A stretch of 40,399 nucleotides of DNA from JAJNBD01 sp964471475 (GCA_964471475.1 CAYYFQ010000017.1:1-40399), one strand, 5' to 3'. Positions 8,580 to 18,270 are shown, counted from the first letter of the stretch. Made by a program: numbers and translations. Notes: a model not told the origin generated them from the sequence alone.

Positions 8580-8584
8580 ATACC

Positions 8585-9298
8585 ATGACTCGACAAATAA
8601 TTCTTGATACAGAAACTACCGGTTTGGATCCCAAGCAAGGCCATCGACTGATTGAAATTGGCGGTATTGAATTAGTGAATCGTCGCTTTACACAAAAAAA
8701 CTTTCATTTTTATTTAAACCCTGAGCGCCCGGTAGACCAAGAAGCCCTTTCTGTGCATGGTTTAAATGATGCTTTTTTGGCGGATAAGCCTAAGTTTCAC
8801 GAAGTTATTGAAAAGTTACTGGGTTATTTGCATGGTGCCGAGTTAATTATTCACAATGCCTCATTTGATATTGGTTTTTTGAATCATGAGCTACAACTGG
8901 CGACGGCAAAAATCCAAGACTTAAGAAAAATTTGTACGGTCACAGACACCCTATTAATGGCGCGCCAAATGCACCCAGGGCAAAAAAATTCTTTAGATGC
9001 TTTATCTAAGCGTTATAAAATTAATGTGCAACGTACGTTGCATGGCGCTTTATTAGATGCAGAAATTTTAGCGCGTGTTTATTTGGCAATGACGGGAGGA
9101 CAAAGTTCGTTGCTTGATGATGATGGGATGGGGCAAGCAAAAGCACAGGAAATAGAGAGCCAAAAAGCTACTTCGGTTAATGCTGATCTTGAATTTATGG
9201 TGTATTTAGCGCAACCCGAAGAGCTGGCTGCCCATGAAATTTTTTTGGAATTCCTCGATAAAAAATCTCAAAACGCCTGTATTTGGCGGCGTGAGTAG
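8585..9298 (+). CDS. dnaQ: DNA polymerase III epsilon subunit (3'-5' proofreading exonuclease)
   Basis: The proofreading subunit of the replicative polymerase. The 237 residues carry the DEDD exonuclease motifs: LDTETTGLDP at the N-terminus (ExoI), HNASFDIGFLNHEL (ExoII) and HGALLDAEILARVY (ExoIIIepsilon, with catalytic His and Asp). The C-terminal part, normally the polymerase-binding segment, is variable. The ATG at 8585 puts motif I at the expected distance from the N-terminus; the longer frame from 8504 would overlap ftsY and add 27 unlikely residues. No good Shine-Dalgarno is seen, and a possible -10 lies almost against the ATG. Confidence 0.95.
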   Translation: MTRQIILDTETTGLDPKQGHRLIEIGGIELVNRRFTQKNFHFYLNPERPVDQEALSVHGLNDAFLADKPKFHEVIEKLLGYLHGAELIIHNASFDIGFLNHELQLATAKIQDLRKICTVTDTLLMARQMHPGQKNSLDALSKRYKINVQRTLHGALLDAEILARVYLAMTGGQSSLLDDDGMGQAKAQEIESQKATSVNADLEFMVYLAQPEELAAHEIFLEFLDKKSQNACIWRRE

Positions 9299-9327
9299 CG
9301 TTGAGGGCTTCCCCCTCCCAGGCAACG

Positions 9328-9368
9328 CAGGCTTCGATTTTTCATTTTTTATGAAAAACCGAAGCCTG
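9328..9368. terminator. Long stem-loop between dnaQ and ppiD
   Basis: An 18-bp stem (9328-9345 with 9351-9368, 17 of 18 paired) closes a 5-base T loop. It lies 30 bases after the dnaQ stop codon. No long T run follows on the plus strand, so it is either a processed or bidirectional terminator or a palindromic repeat. Confidence 0.5.
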
Positions 9369-9452
9369 ATCCCGAATGGCCCCCGAGTTGACTAATCTCC
9401 TCATTCTGAATATGATGGCTCTCTTCTCAATTCTAAGAATTTAAATACTAAT

Positions 9453-10952
9453 ATGTTGCAAAATCTCAGAGATAAGACGCAAGGGTTGATAACCCGTGTC
9501 ATTATTGGGTTGGTTTGTGTGGCTTTTGTACTTTGGGGGGTCCACAATTTTATGTTATCTTCAGGCCCTGCGGCGGGTTATTTGGCGCGCGTTAATGGCC
9601 AAGATATTAGTGCTGCCGAATTTGGAGAAACTTATCAGCGATTATTGCAACAAAGGCAAGCTCAGTTAGGTTCCAACTTTCTTTTAACACCAGCGATGGA
9701 AAATAAAATTAAAGCGGTAGCTTTAGAGCAGCTTGTTACCACCACGGCACTTGCACAAGCAGCGGAGAAAAAGAGCTTCCGTTTTACTCCTAAACAAGTC
9801 GGGGATGTGATAGGGGGCATCAGCGCATTTCAAGAAAATGGTCGGTTCTCAAAAATAAAATTTGCCCAAACATTAAGCGCCTTAGGATTTACAGAAGAAG
9901 CTTTTTTTGACAACGTGCGTCAAGCCATGTTGATTAATCAATTACGTTTTGGTTTGATCGAAAGCAGTTTTGCGCTTCCTCATGAAGTGAGCGAAATAAA
10001 CACTTTAGTAAACCAAAAACGTGATTTTGATTATTTGGAAATCTCCCCCAATGCCTTTACCGATAAAGTAAAAATAGATGATGTTGAAGCGGAAGATTAC
10101 TATAAAAAACATCCAGAACAATTTACTTCTGCGCCTACGGTGGTACTCCAATATCTTTTGTTGACAATGCCTAAAGGACTCTCACAAGATAAAGCTTCTC
10201 GTGTGTATGCTGACCAAGTAGAGCAACTTAATAATTTAACATATACGAATCCACAGAGTTTGGAGCCAGCAGCGAAGGCATTGAAATTAGCCGTCCAAAC
10301 CAGCGATACGTTAACAGCAGATACGGCAGCTAAGGGTATTTTTGCGAATCCACAATTAAAGCAAGCGGCTTTTTCAAAAGATGTCATCGCAGGCAACAAT
10401 AGCCTCCCGGTGAACTTAGATGATACCCATGTCGTGGTGATACGTGCTTTAAAATATCAACCCCAACAAGTTCAACCTTTTGATGCAGTTAAAGCTAAAA
10501 TTATTCAACTATTACGCCAGCAAAAGATGCAAGAGTTGGCAAATACCGAGGCTCAAAATATTATTAATCAAGTGATGACGGGTACCCTCTTGCATACAGC
10601 TGCGGCTAAAGCTTCTATTCCTTTGGCAGTGATGAGTAAAAATGGCATGATGCAACATGCGGCTGTGACTAATCCTATCGATTGGGATGCTTTTCAGCTT
10701 CCCCGCCCTGGGCAACAGCCGTCGGTTGGGCTTTTTAAATTACCAAGCGGTAATATAGTCGTGATTCAAATCCGAAATATTACCGATACGAAACTTGATT
10801 CCACTCAAGAGGGTGTTCAAGCGAGAGTGATGAACCAACAAATTGCTAATGCTTATGCGCAGATGGACTATCAAATTTACGTCATGAGTGTATTAGCTAA
10901 TAGCAAAATTAATGTCCCCTCACAAAATCACGAAGCTACAAACAATGAATAA
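9453..10952 (+). CDS. ppiD: PpiD-like periplasmic chaperone lacking the parvulin domain
   Basis: A membrane-anchored SecYEG-associated folding factor. Residues 1-12 are cytoplasmic, about 13-35 form one transmembrane helix (LITRVIIGLVCVAFVLWGV), and the SurA_N-like chaperone domain follows (about 36-200). E. coli PpiD has 623 residues and this protein has 499. Comparing against the E. coli sequence from memory, the segment before the parvulin domain (YYKKHPEQF...VLQYLLLT, to about residue 236) runs straight into the segment that normally follows it (DKASRVYADQVEQLNNLTY). The roughly 100-residue prolyl isomerase domain therefore seems to be missing. The C-terminus matches PpiD again (LPRPGQQPSVGLFKLPSGNIVVI). 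Probably a chaperone without isomerase activity. tyrS overlaps its last codons. Confidence 0.85.
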   Translation: MLQNLRDKTQGLITRVIIGLVCVAFVLWGVHNFMLSSGPAAGYLARVNGQDISAAEFGETYQRLLQQRQAQLGSNFLLTPAMENKIKAVALEQLVTTTALAQAAEKKSFRFTPKQVGDVIGGISAFQENGRFSKIKFAQTLSALGFTEEAFFDNVRQAMLINQLRFGLIESSFALPHEVSEINTLVNQKRDFDYLEISPNAFTDKVKIDDVEAEDYYKKHPEQFTSAPTVVLQYLLLTMPKGLSQDKASRVYADQVEQLNNLTYTNPQSLEPAAKALKLAVQTSDTLTADTAAKGIFANPQLKQAAFSKDVIAGNNSLPVNLDDTHVVVIRALKYQPQQVQPFDAVKAKIIQLLRQQKMQELANTEAQNIINQVMTGTLLHTAAAKASIPLAVMSKNGMMQHAAVTNPIDWDAFQLPRPGQQPSVGLFKLPSGNIVVIQIRNITDTKLDSTQEGVQARVMNQQIANAYAQMDYQIYVMSVLANSKINVPSQNHEATNNE

Positions 10953-12138
10953 TAATTTTGAAGAGCTGACGCGAGGTTGCGCAGAAATTATTAGTGTTGA
11001 CGAGTTGCGCAAAAAATTGAAGTTAAATCGACCGCTTATCATTAAAGCAGGAATTGATCCCACAGCCCCCGATCTTCACTTGGGTCATACCGTATTGATT
11101 AATAAATTACGTCAATTTCAAGAAATGGGACACGAGGTACATTTTTTGATTGGAGATTTTACAGCAATGATTGGCGATCCTTCGGGTCGTAATGTAACGC
11201 GTCAGCCTTTGTCAGAAGTGCAAATTCAAGCAAATGCCAAAACCTATACTGATCAAGTATTTAAAATTTTAGATCCACACAAAACTAAAATTAGATTTAA
11301 TTCAGAATGGTTTAAACATAAAACAGCAGCGGACCTGATTGCCTTAGCGTCTACTCATACCGTTGCTCGTATGTTAGAAAGAGAAGATTTTACAAAGCGC
11401 TTTCAAGCAAATCAGTCGATTGCTATGCATGAGTTTTTATATCCTTTGTTACAAGGGTACGATTCAGTAGAAATGCAGGCTGACGTAGAACTTGGAGGCA
11501 CAGATCAAAAATTTAATTTATTAATGGGACGTGAATTACAGCATCTTTATCATCAATCTCCTCAAGTGGTCATGATGATGCCTTTATTAGAAGGTTTAGA
11601 TGGTGTTAAAAAAATGTCAAAATCTCTTGGGAACTACATTGCTATTACCGATTCTCCGCAAGAGATTTTTGGTAAAGTGATGTCAATTTCTGATCAAATG
11701 TTATGGCGTTATCTTGAATTGTTGAGTTTTCAATCCTTGGAACAAATTGAGCAACTGAAAATAGCCGTGTCACAAGGTAAAAATCCACGCGATATTAAAA
11801 TGGATTTTGCTAAAGAAATTATTACTCGTTTTTATGACTTAGAAGACGCGAAAAAAGCGGAGCAAGATTTTATTAAGCGCTTTTCTAAAAATGAATTACC
11901 TGATGAAATTCCTGAAATAGCATTGCAAATAACAGCTGAAACTATTTCGTTAAAACAACTCTTAAAACAAGCAGGGTTATTGCCTAGCGTGACTGAAGGA
12001 GGGCGTATGATCAAACAACGTGCCGTTAAAATGGATGGGCAAGTGATAGAGGATGAAGAAAAGCGGGTTGAAGTACCTTCAAGTCATATTTATCAAGTAG
12101 GAAAACGTATTTTTGCGAAGATTGTTGTAAATCTTTAA
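10945..12138 (+). CDS. tyrS: Tyrosyl-tRNA synthetase
   Basis: Charges tRNA-Tyr with tyrosine. The 397 residues belong to the subgroup with the long KMSKS-side arrangement (TyrRS-2 or TyrZ type): the HIGH-class motif is HLGH at 45-48, preceded by IKAGIDPTAPD, and KMSKS is at 223-227. An S4 RNA-binding domain closes the protein (SVTEGGRMIKQRAVKMDGQ). The ATG at 10945 overlaps the ppiD end by 8 bases, which suggests translational coupling. The frame could extend upstream to 10912, but the residues before MNNNFEELTRG do not belong to the family. Confidence 0.96.
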   Translation: MNNNFEELTRGCAEIISVDELRKKLKLNRPLIIKAGIDPTAPDLHLGHTVLINKLRQFQEMGHEVHFLIGDFTAMIGDPSGRNVTRQPLSEVQIQANAKTYTDQVFKILDPHKTKIRFNSEWFKHKTAADLIALASTHTVARMLEREDFTKRFQANQSIAMHEFLYPLLQGYDSVEMQADVELGGTDQKFNLLMGRELQHLYHQSPQVVMMMPLLEGLDGVKKMSKSLGNYIAITDSPQEIFGKVMSISDQMLWRYLELLSFQSLEQIEQLKIAVSQGKNPRDIKMDFAKEIITRFYDLEDAKKAEQDFIKRFSKNELPDEIPEIALQITAETISLKQLLKQAGLLPSVTEGGRMIKQRAVKMDGQVIEDEEKRVEVPSSHIYQVGKRIFAKIVVNL

Positions 12139-12291
12139 GCTTGTTGCTAAAGATAGTTCTAGTTTTTTTAAGTTGACATGCATCAACCTATGCTGGCGTG
12201 ACCAGCAAGTGGCGAATCAGTTGCAATTTCCTTCAAAAACAGTTACCTTTAACCTTTCTTTTTTTAACGAAATCAAAGAATAAATACAATT

Positions 12292-14289
12292 ATGACTATT
12301 CCAAATACTACTATGGTTGATGCAGAAAAAGCCGTGCCAGAAATAACGTTTAAAGCTTTTGTGCTAGGTATTGTACTTGCTATTATCTTGGCGTCTGCTA
12401 ATGCTTATTTAGGGTTAAAAGCAGGCACGACCATTTCAGCTTCTATTCCTGCGGCTATTATTTCGATGGGCATTTTACGTTTTTTTCGTCATCCTAATAT
12501 GTTAGAAAATAATATTGTGCAAACGGCAGCCTCTGCTGGTGAAGCTTTAGTAGCAGGCATGATTTTTATTTTGCCAGCATTGCTAGTGCTCCATTATTGG
12601 AAAAATTTTCATTACTGGACTTGTGCTTTGTTAGCGCTCTCTGGAGGAGGTTTTGGAGTACTTTTCTCTATTCCCATTCGCCGCATTATGCTTAATGATA
12701 AAGTGCTTCCTTTCCCAGAAGGGGTAGCGATTGGAAATGTATTAAAAGTAAGCGATTCAGCATCAGCAGGAATGAAATATTTGGTATCGGGAGGGGCAGT
12801 AGGAGGTATTATTGGTTTTGCTCAAGATGGATTACAAATTCTTGCGGGAGATTTTTTAAAATTTTTTCAATCAGGAGATGCCATTATCGGTTATGGTTTA
12901 GGTTTTTCGCCTGCAGTATTTGCTGCAGGATATATCGTGGGAATTCGGGTAGGGGTAAGTGTATTGTTGGGAATTATTCTTGGATGGTTGGTTGTATTGC
13001 CTATCGATAGCCATCTTCTTAATATACATCATTTGATAGCGGCTGATTTTTATAAACAAACGGGTTCAACAGATATACGTTTCGTTGGTTTAGGAGTGAT
13101 GTTAGTAGGTGGTTTTGCCACAATTTTTACGCTTATTAAGCCCTTAATAAAAGGTTTGCAACAAGTCTTGGCCGATCGCAAACAGCTCTTAGAAGGCGAA
13201 GGGGTAGTTGAGCGTACTGAAAAAGATATTCCCTTTAAATATGCGGTGCTGGCATTTTTCGTCTGTGTATTAATTGACTTTTTTGTATTAAGGCATGAAG
13301 TCTTAAGATCTTTGCAGTTATCTACTTTTTATGTGGCATTTTTGGTGGTAGCAATGGTGGTATTCATTGTGATAGCGAGCTTTATTTTTTCTGCGTTATG
13401 CTCTTATTTTTCGGGGCTAGTGGGCGCAACCAATAATCCTGCCTCTGCAATGACGTTGGCGTCGCTGATTTTGTGTTCTTTTGTAGCCATTATTGTTTTA
13501 GGGGCACAGTTGAAATTATTGGGAATTGCTCCCGCCGCTTTAGTTATTTTGACTTGTTCTGTAATTTCTACTAATGCTGCAATTGCGGCTGATAATATTC
13601 AAGACTTAAAAGCTGGGCAAATGATTGGAGCAACTCCCTGGAAGCAGCAATTAATGATTTTAATAGGTACGGTTGCTTCAGCATTAGTCATTCCTTTCGT
13701 ATTGAGCTTATTATTTGACGCGTATGGAATGGGCGGCGTCTTTCCTCATCCTGGGATGGATCCAGCAGAATCACTAAGTTCTCCACAAAGCGTTATGATG
13801 GCAATTGTGGTGAAAGCAGTTTTTGCACACAATTTGCCATGGAATTTATTATTAGCCGGTTTAGTTATTGCTGTGTGTTGTATGCTCATTAATAATTTTT
13901 TGAAACGTTATGATTTAGGCATTTTGGTGATGGCCGTCGGATTGGGGATTTATATCCCACTTGCCGCTACAGCCCCTATCGTTTTAGGAGCATTTCTCTC
14001 TTACTTGGTGCAGCGTCGTTGGAATAAGCAAAAAGATTGCAGCCAAGAATTTGAAAAGAAAAAAGCCTCTTGTAATCAGCGAGGATTGATGTTAGCTTGC
14101 GGGATGGTTGCGGGGGCAGCGTTGATGGGGGTAATTTTAGCAGTACCTTTCGCTATCAGCCAATCGACTTCTGTATTATCCATTGCACCTAAAAACTTTG
14201 AAAGCATCAGTGTTGGACTCAGTATTATTGTGATGCTTTTTATTATGCGTTGGTTTTATCGTGTTGGTACAATTGATAAGACTTATTAG
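12292..14289 (+). CDS. OPT-family oligopeptide transporter
   Basis: A 665-residue polytopic inner-membrane protein of the OPT superfamily, whose bacterial members are thought to import peptides or metal chelates by proton coupling. The N-terminal block ANAYLGLKAGTTISASIPAA and the following NIVQTAASAGEALVAGMIF are family signatures. Further hallmarks are KVLPFPEGVAIGNVLK and SGLVGATNNPASAMT. The sequence suggests 14 or more membrane segments. The exact substrate cannot be read from sequence. The upstream 153 bases hold no gene. The stop codon overlaps that of the convergent glycosyltransferase gene. For an intracellular lifestyle peptide import would be nutritionally sensible (inference). Confidence 0.9.
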   Translation: MTIPNTTMVDAEKAVPEITFKAFVLGIVLAIILASANAYLGLKAGTTISASIPAAIISMGILRFFRHPNMLENNIVQTAASAGEALVAGMIFILPALLVLHYWKNFHYWTCALLALSGGGFGVLFSIPIRRIMLNDKVLPFPEGVAIGNVLKVSDSASAGMKYLVSGGAVGGIIGFAQDGLQILAGDFLKFFQSGDAIIGYGLGFSPAVFAAGYIVGIRVGVSVLLGIILGWLVVLPIDSHLLNIHHLIAADFYKQTGSTDIRFVGLGVMLVGGFATIFTLIKPLIKGLQQVLADRKQLLEGEGVVERTEKDIPFKYAVLAFFVCVLIDFFVLRHEVLRSLQLSTFYVAFLVVAMVVFIVIASFIFSALCSYFSGLVGATNNPASAMTLASLILCSFVAIIVLGAQLKLLGIAPAALVILTCSVISTNAAIAADNIQDLKAGQMIGATPWKQQLMILIGTVASALVIPFVLSLLFDAYGMGGVFPHPGMDPAESLSSPQSVMMAIVVKAVFAHNLPWNLLLAGLVIAVCCMLINNFLKRYDLGILVMAVGLGIYIPLAATAPIVLGAFLSYLVQRRWNKQKDCSQEFEKKKASCNQRGLMLACGMVAGAALMGVILAVPFAISQSTSVLSIAPKNFESISVGLSIIVMLFIMRWFYRVGTIDKTY

Positions 14290-15875
14290 GGCGTGTTAAC
14301 AATAAATACCACCATATCGCGATGTCCTAATTTATCGCGCAATACCACCTGAAGGTTTAGTTTTTCTTCCTCCGGTAATGTATCAAAGGTGCTTGCTTTT
14401 GTAAGATAGAGGCTATGCGGGAATTTTTGAGCATCGACGGATTCTACGAAAAAAACTGCGGGGGGTGTTTCTTTCATAAAGACTGACATGAACTGAATGG
14501 GTTCGGCATCTTTCCCTAAACGATAAAATACCAGAGGAGTATTGTCGGGATGTACATTCATCACTTTTTTCACAAAGGGCTGAATGTGATTGAAGTTGAC
14601 TTCAATGGGTTTAATAATAAAAACGATCAGGATAATAAAACTCGCAAGTCCAATCCCAATAATACGTTTAGGATTGCGGCTAGCATAATAAAATGGTTGA
14701 TGAAAGAAAATCCACACACAAAAAATAGCTAGTAAAGTCAGCGTACAATAACTAGAAAAAAAGTGAGCGGTGACATTATAGCCTTTTAAATTAACCACAA
14801 TGGCTACCGCTAAAGTAAGTATTAACCCAATGAATGGAAGGCTCAAGCATAAAATATAAAAAACTTGAATAGCTTTTTTTGCACTTTTTTTCATGCTGAT
14901 CCATAAATAAGCTCCTAAAATTGCCAGCGCTGGCGTCATAGGGAGGATATATCGAATCTTGCGTACCTCTGGGATGCTCATACCAACTAAAATGAATAGC
15001 GCCCAATAGATGCTGCTTTTCAATAAAGTAGCGGCAGGAGTTTTGCTTTTGAACTCTTCCCAGCAGAGGATAATCGTTGTTAAGGCGAGCTCAAAGCTAA
15101 TGGCATAATTGGCAAAAGAATCGGTAAAATAAGCAAAAAAATTATGTGAGCGGTGGTCTTCTAAACGGCCAAAAATTTGCATAAATAGTACGTCTTTAAC
15201 AAAAAAAGAACCTCCTTGATACCGAGCTGCCAGTAATAATACAACCAGTAAGGCACAGAGTAAGCCACACGCGCGTAAGCAAAAATTTTTTAAGGCGCTC
15301 CAATTTTTGTTAGCTATCAAATGCGCCACAACAGCTGCTCCAGGCATGATTAAACCAATAGGCCCTCGAATGGCAAAACCAAAAATTAGTGGTAAACAAA
15401 GCCATAAAAATCGACAGTGATTGTTGCGCACAATGAGAAAAAATGCCCACAGACTTGCAAATAAAATAAAAGGATCCATGGTTAAACTGCGGGCAGCATC
15501 AAAAAACTCATAGGTAAATAGCATTAATAAAACTGCTATGCGTGCCCATTGCCGGTTGAGGGGTACCATTAACTGGTAAAGTAAGACTAAACTAGCTGCC
15601 GAAATGCAAGCACTTGGTAAGATCGCAGCGAGAGTGGAAAACTTCCCAAACATTAACACAAAAAGTGCATTGATGCTGGGTAAACCAGCAGGGTAATCTG
15701 GGTAAGGTTCTCCATAAGTGGTCGGGAAAAAATGAGGGCCAAGTCGCAACAGCTCTTGCGTAAAAACAGCAAAACGAGTTTCAAAGCCAATTAACTCGCG
15801 TCCAAAAAGACCGTATAAAAATAGTGCTAAACTGCCAAAAAAAATAAACCAAGGCTCTAATTTAGAAATACGCAT
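14286..15875 (-). CDS. GT39/ArnT-like membrane glycosyltransferase
   Basis: A 529-residue integral membrane protein of the GT-C fold, which transfers sugars from polyprenyl-phosphate donors to lipid A, glycans or proteins on the outer side of the inner membrane. After the first helix comes the acidic loop FGRELIGFETRFAVFTQELL, where family members keep the catalytic acidic residues. Next is the PDYPAGLPSINAL segment and the DAARSLTMDPFILF motif, which is typical of ArnT and PMT relatives. About 11-12 hydrophobic helices follow, then a C-terminal soluble portion. The ATG at 15875 is preferred to the TTG at 15890, though neither has a clear ribosome binding site. Which sugar and acceptor it uses is unknown. 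It converges on the OPT gene with a 4-base overlap. Confidence 0.82.
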   Translation of the reverse strand: MRISKLEPWFIFFGSLALFLYGLFGRELIGFETRFAVFTQELLRLGPHFFPTTYGEPYPDYPAGLPSINALFVLMFGKFSTLAAILPSACISAASLVLLYQLMVPLNRQWARIAVLLMLFTYEFFDAARSLTMDPFILFASLWAFFLIVRNNHCRFLWLCLPLIFGFAIRGPIGLIMPGAAVVAHLIANKNWSALKNFCLRACGLLCALLVVLLLAARYQGGSFFVKDVLFMQIFGRLEDHRSHNFFAYFTDSFANYAISFELALTTIILCWEEFKSKTPAATLLKSSIYWALFILVGMSIPEVRKIRYILPMTPALAILGAYLWISMKKSAKKAIQVFYILCLSLPFIGLILTLAVAIVVNLKGYNVTAHFFSSYCTLTLLAIFCVWIFFHQPFYYASRNPKRIIGIGLASFIILIVFIIKPIEVNFNHIQPFVKKVMNVHPDNTPLVFYRLGKDAEPIQFMSVFMKETPPAVFFVESVDAQKFPHSLYLTKASTFDTLPEEEKLNLQVVLRDKLGHRDMVVFIVNTP

Positions 15876-15908
15876 AAAAGTAAAGTTCAAAGCATTATTG
15901 AGTGGATG

Positions 15909-15994
15909 GAACTATACCACAGCCGCTCGTTGCTCGGCGAGCAAGGATGGTTTTTTCTTCGTACACGACATGATTTTTGTTGTGGACACAGTTC
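15909..15994. repeat. Imperfect palindromic element between divergent genes
   Basis: Outer arms GAACT (15909) and AGTTC (15994) with partly matching extensions enclose a small perfect hairpin, TTGCTC-GGC-GAGCAA (15930-15944). It lies between the divergent glycosyltransferase and aminotransferase genes. Sequence style resembles the other palindromes in the window, but no long identity to them is seen. Confidence 0.35.
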
Positions 15995-16069
15995 AAAAAA
16001 AGAAGTCATGAGACAAAAGTAATACAATCTGCTAAGCTTTCTATTTTGTTAATTAAGGAACTGTTTGTA

Positions 16070-17269
16070 ATGTCATTACTACTTGCTAAACGTCTTGCTA
16101 CCGTTAAGCCTTCAGCAACTTTTGCGGTGGCGGCAAAAGCGGCGAAGCTCAAGAGTGAAGGGAAAGATGTGATTAATTTAGGAGTAGGGGAACCTGATTT
16201 TGACACGCCACAGCCTATTAAAAATGCAGCTATCATGGCGATTAATGAAGGCTTTACAAAATATACTCCAGTGAGCGGCATTTTAGAATTGCGACAAGCC
16301 GTGGTGCAAAAATTAAAAAAAGATAATGCGCTTGATTATGATTCCAGTCAAATTATTATTTCAACAGGTTTGAAACAAGCGCTGTTCAATTTGATGATGG
16401 CGGTTTTAAATCCTCATGATGAAGTTATCATTCTTGCTCCTTATTGGGTTTCTTATCCTGAAATGGTGACTTTATTTGATGCGAAAGCGGTGATTGTGAA
16501 GTCAGAGTTAACGAGCAACTTAAAAGTCAATGCAAAAAGTTTGGAAGCAGCTATTACTTCTAAAACAAAAATGATTATTTTAAATAGTCCAAGCAATCCA
16601 AGCGGTGTGGTGTATGGCAAAAAAGATTTATTGGCGATTGCTGAAATTTTGCGCAAACACCCACAAATTATCATTGCCAGCGATGATATGTATGAGCAAA
16701 TTTATTGGGCGAAAGAGCCTTTTGTCAATATTTTAAATGTAGCGCCTGATTTATATGATCGCACCTTTATTTTAAATGGGGTTTCTAAAACTTATGCAAT
16801 GACAGGGTGGCGAATTGGTTATGCGGCGGGCCCTCAAGCCGTTATCAAAGGAATGGATTTAATTCAGTCGCAGAGTACTTCGGGTGCAAATTCTATTGCA
16901 CAAAAAGCTGCCCTCGAAGCTTTACGGGGCTCACAGGAAGTAGTAAAAGAAATGGCGAATGCTTTTCATCATCGCTATAATTTTTTATTTCAAGAACTTT
17001 CTAAATTGCCTGGGGTGATTGTGCCACAAGCGGGGGGAGCTTTTTATATTTATCCTTACGTGCAAGCAGTAATGGATAAATTAGGAGTAGAAGATGATGT
17101 GGCTTTTTGCGACTATATTCTGGAAAAAACTTTTGTGGCGGTATTAGCAGGGAGCACATGTGGCACCCCCGGATTTATTCGTTTATCTTTTGCCACTGAA
17201 ATGCCGGTATTAAAGGAAGCGATGCGTCGTTTAAAAAAACTTATCGAGGAAATAATGTATGGTACCTAA
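16070..17269 (+). CDS. Class I aminotransferase (aspartate aminotransferase, Ib type)
   Basis: A PLP enzyme of 399 residues, most like the Ib subgroup of aspartate aminotransferases that interconvert aspartate and oxaloacetate with glutamate/2-oxoglutarate; some also accept prephenate or aromatic acids. Visible features: INLGVGEPDFDTP, the ISTGLKQALFN stretch, SPSNPSG, Lys240 in GVSKTYAMTGWRIGY as the Schiff-base lysine, and GFIRLSFATE with the arginine that binds the substrate carboxylate. The ATG at 16070 follows AAGGAA by 9 bases; the frame extending to 15977 is not supported. gpsA overlaps its last 11 bases, so the two are probably co-transcribed. Confidence 0.92.
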   Translation: MSLLLAKRLATVKPSATFAVAAKAAKLKSEGKDVINLGVGEPDFDTPQPIKNAAIMAINEGFTKYTPVSGILELRQAVVQKLKKDNALDYDSSQIIISTGLKQALFNLMMAVLNPHDEVIILAPYWVSYPEMVTLFDAKAVIVKSELTSNLKVNAKSLEAAITSKTKMIILNSPSNPSGVVYGKKDLLAIAEILRKHPQIIIASDDMYEQIYWAKEPFVNILNVAPDLYDRTFILNGVSKTYAMTGWRIGYAAGPQAVIKGMDLIQSQSTSGANSIAQKAALEALRGSQEVVKEMANAFHHRYNFLFQELSKLPGVIVPQAGGAFYIYPYVQAVMDKLGVEDDVAFCDYILEKTFVAVLAGSTCGTPGFIRLSFATEMPVLKEAMRRLKKLIEEIMYGT

Positions 17270-18263
17270 TTTTAACGGAGAAAATGTCAGCACCATCAGT
17301 GTGTTTGGGGCTGGTTCGTGGGGAACCGCATTGGCTATTTACTTAGCTAAAAAAAATTATCGGGTATTGTTGTGGCATTTTGATCCTGCGCAAACGGCAA
17401 GAATGGAAAAGGTGCGTGAGAATGAGTTTTTCTTACCTGGAATCGCTTTTCCCGATACATTAACGTGTACTAATGATTTAAAGCGTGCTGTCACAGAGGC
17501 GAATATTTTATTAGTGGTTGTGCCAAGCCAGCCATTTCGTAGTGTGCTTTTGGAGATTCATAAATATAGCAACATTTCTCAGCCACTTCTTTGGGCAACG
17601 AAAGGCGTTGATGCGCAATCAACGGAATTGTTAGATAAGGTAGCGCGTGAAATTTTTGGAAGTGAACAAATTTTAGGTGTCATCTCCGGACCTAATTTTG
17701 CAGGCGAAGTGGCAAAAGGCTTGCCTTGGGCAACTACGATTGCGTGTAGTGACAAAAATGCTTTAAAGGAATTATGTTTAGTATTTAAAAGCCCAGTGAT
17801 GGGAGTTTTGCCGAGTCTCGATTTAACGGGAGCTGAAGTGGGCGGAGTAGTAAAAAATGTGGTCGCTATTGCGGTGGGGATTGCAGATGGATTGTCATTA
17901 GGAGCAAATGCCCGCGCTTCTATTATCACTAAAGGGTTAGCTGAAATGATTGAACTCGGTCTGAAAATGGGAGCTTATGAAGAAACAATCGTGGGCCTTG
18001 CTGGGGTGGGTGATTTGATCTTAACTTGTACAGATAATCAATCTCGTAATAGACGTTTTGGTTTGCAATTAGGAGAAGGTATTTCTTCCGCTGACGCTTT
18101 AAAAAATATTGGGCAAGTCGTGGAAGGTTATAACAACGTGCAACAAGTATTGGCGCTTGCTAAAAAGTGGCAAGTGCGTATGCCAATTGCCGAACAGGTC
18201 TCCGCCATTTGCTTTGATGGCAAAGACCCTAAAACAGGAATAGTGGAGTTGATGCAGTGGTAA
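17259..18263 (+). CDS. gpsA: Glycerol-3-phosphate dehydrogenase [NAD(P)+]
   Basis: Reduces dihydroxyacetone phosphate to sn-glycerol 3-phosphate, the backbone of phospholipids. The 334-residue length fits. The Rossmann motif GAGSWGTALA starts at residue 17. Further hallmarks are WATKGVD, GVISGPNFAGEVAKGLPWATT, the catalytic-lysine region GVVKNVVAIAVGIADG, and GLAGVGDLILTCTDNQSRNRRFG. The start codon lies inside the aminotransferase gene (11-base overlap), with GAGGA upstream, which indicates coupled translation. The chorismate lyase gene follows after 7 bases. Confidence 0.97.
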   Translation: MVPNFNGENVSTISVFGAGSWGTALAIYLAKKNYRVLLWHFDPAQTARMEKVRENEFFLPGIAFPDTLTCTNDLKRAVTEANILLVVVPSQPFRSVLLEIHKYSNISQPLLWATKGVDAQSTELLDKVAREIFGSEQILGVISGPNFAGEVAKGLPWATTIACSDKNALKELCLVFKSPVMGVLPSLDLTGAEVGGVVKNVVAIAVGIADGLSLGANARASIITKGLAEMIELGLKMGAYEETIVGLAGVGDLILTCTDNQSRNRRFGLQLGEGISSADALKNIGQVVEGYNNVQQVLALAKKWQVRMPIAEQVSAICFDGKDPKTGIVELMQW

Positions 18264-18270
18264 GAACATC

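Noticed and set aside
12173..12194. TTGACA plus TATGCT as the transporter promoter
   Set aside because: The spacer would be only 10 bases.
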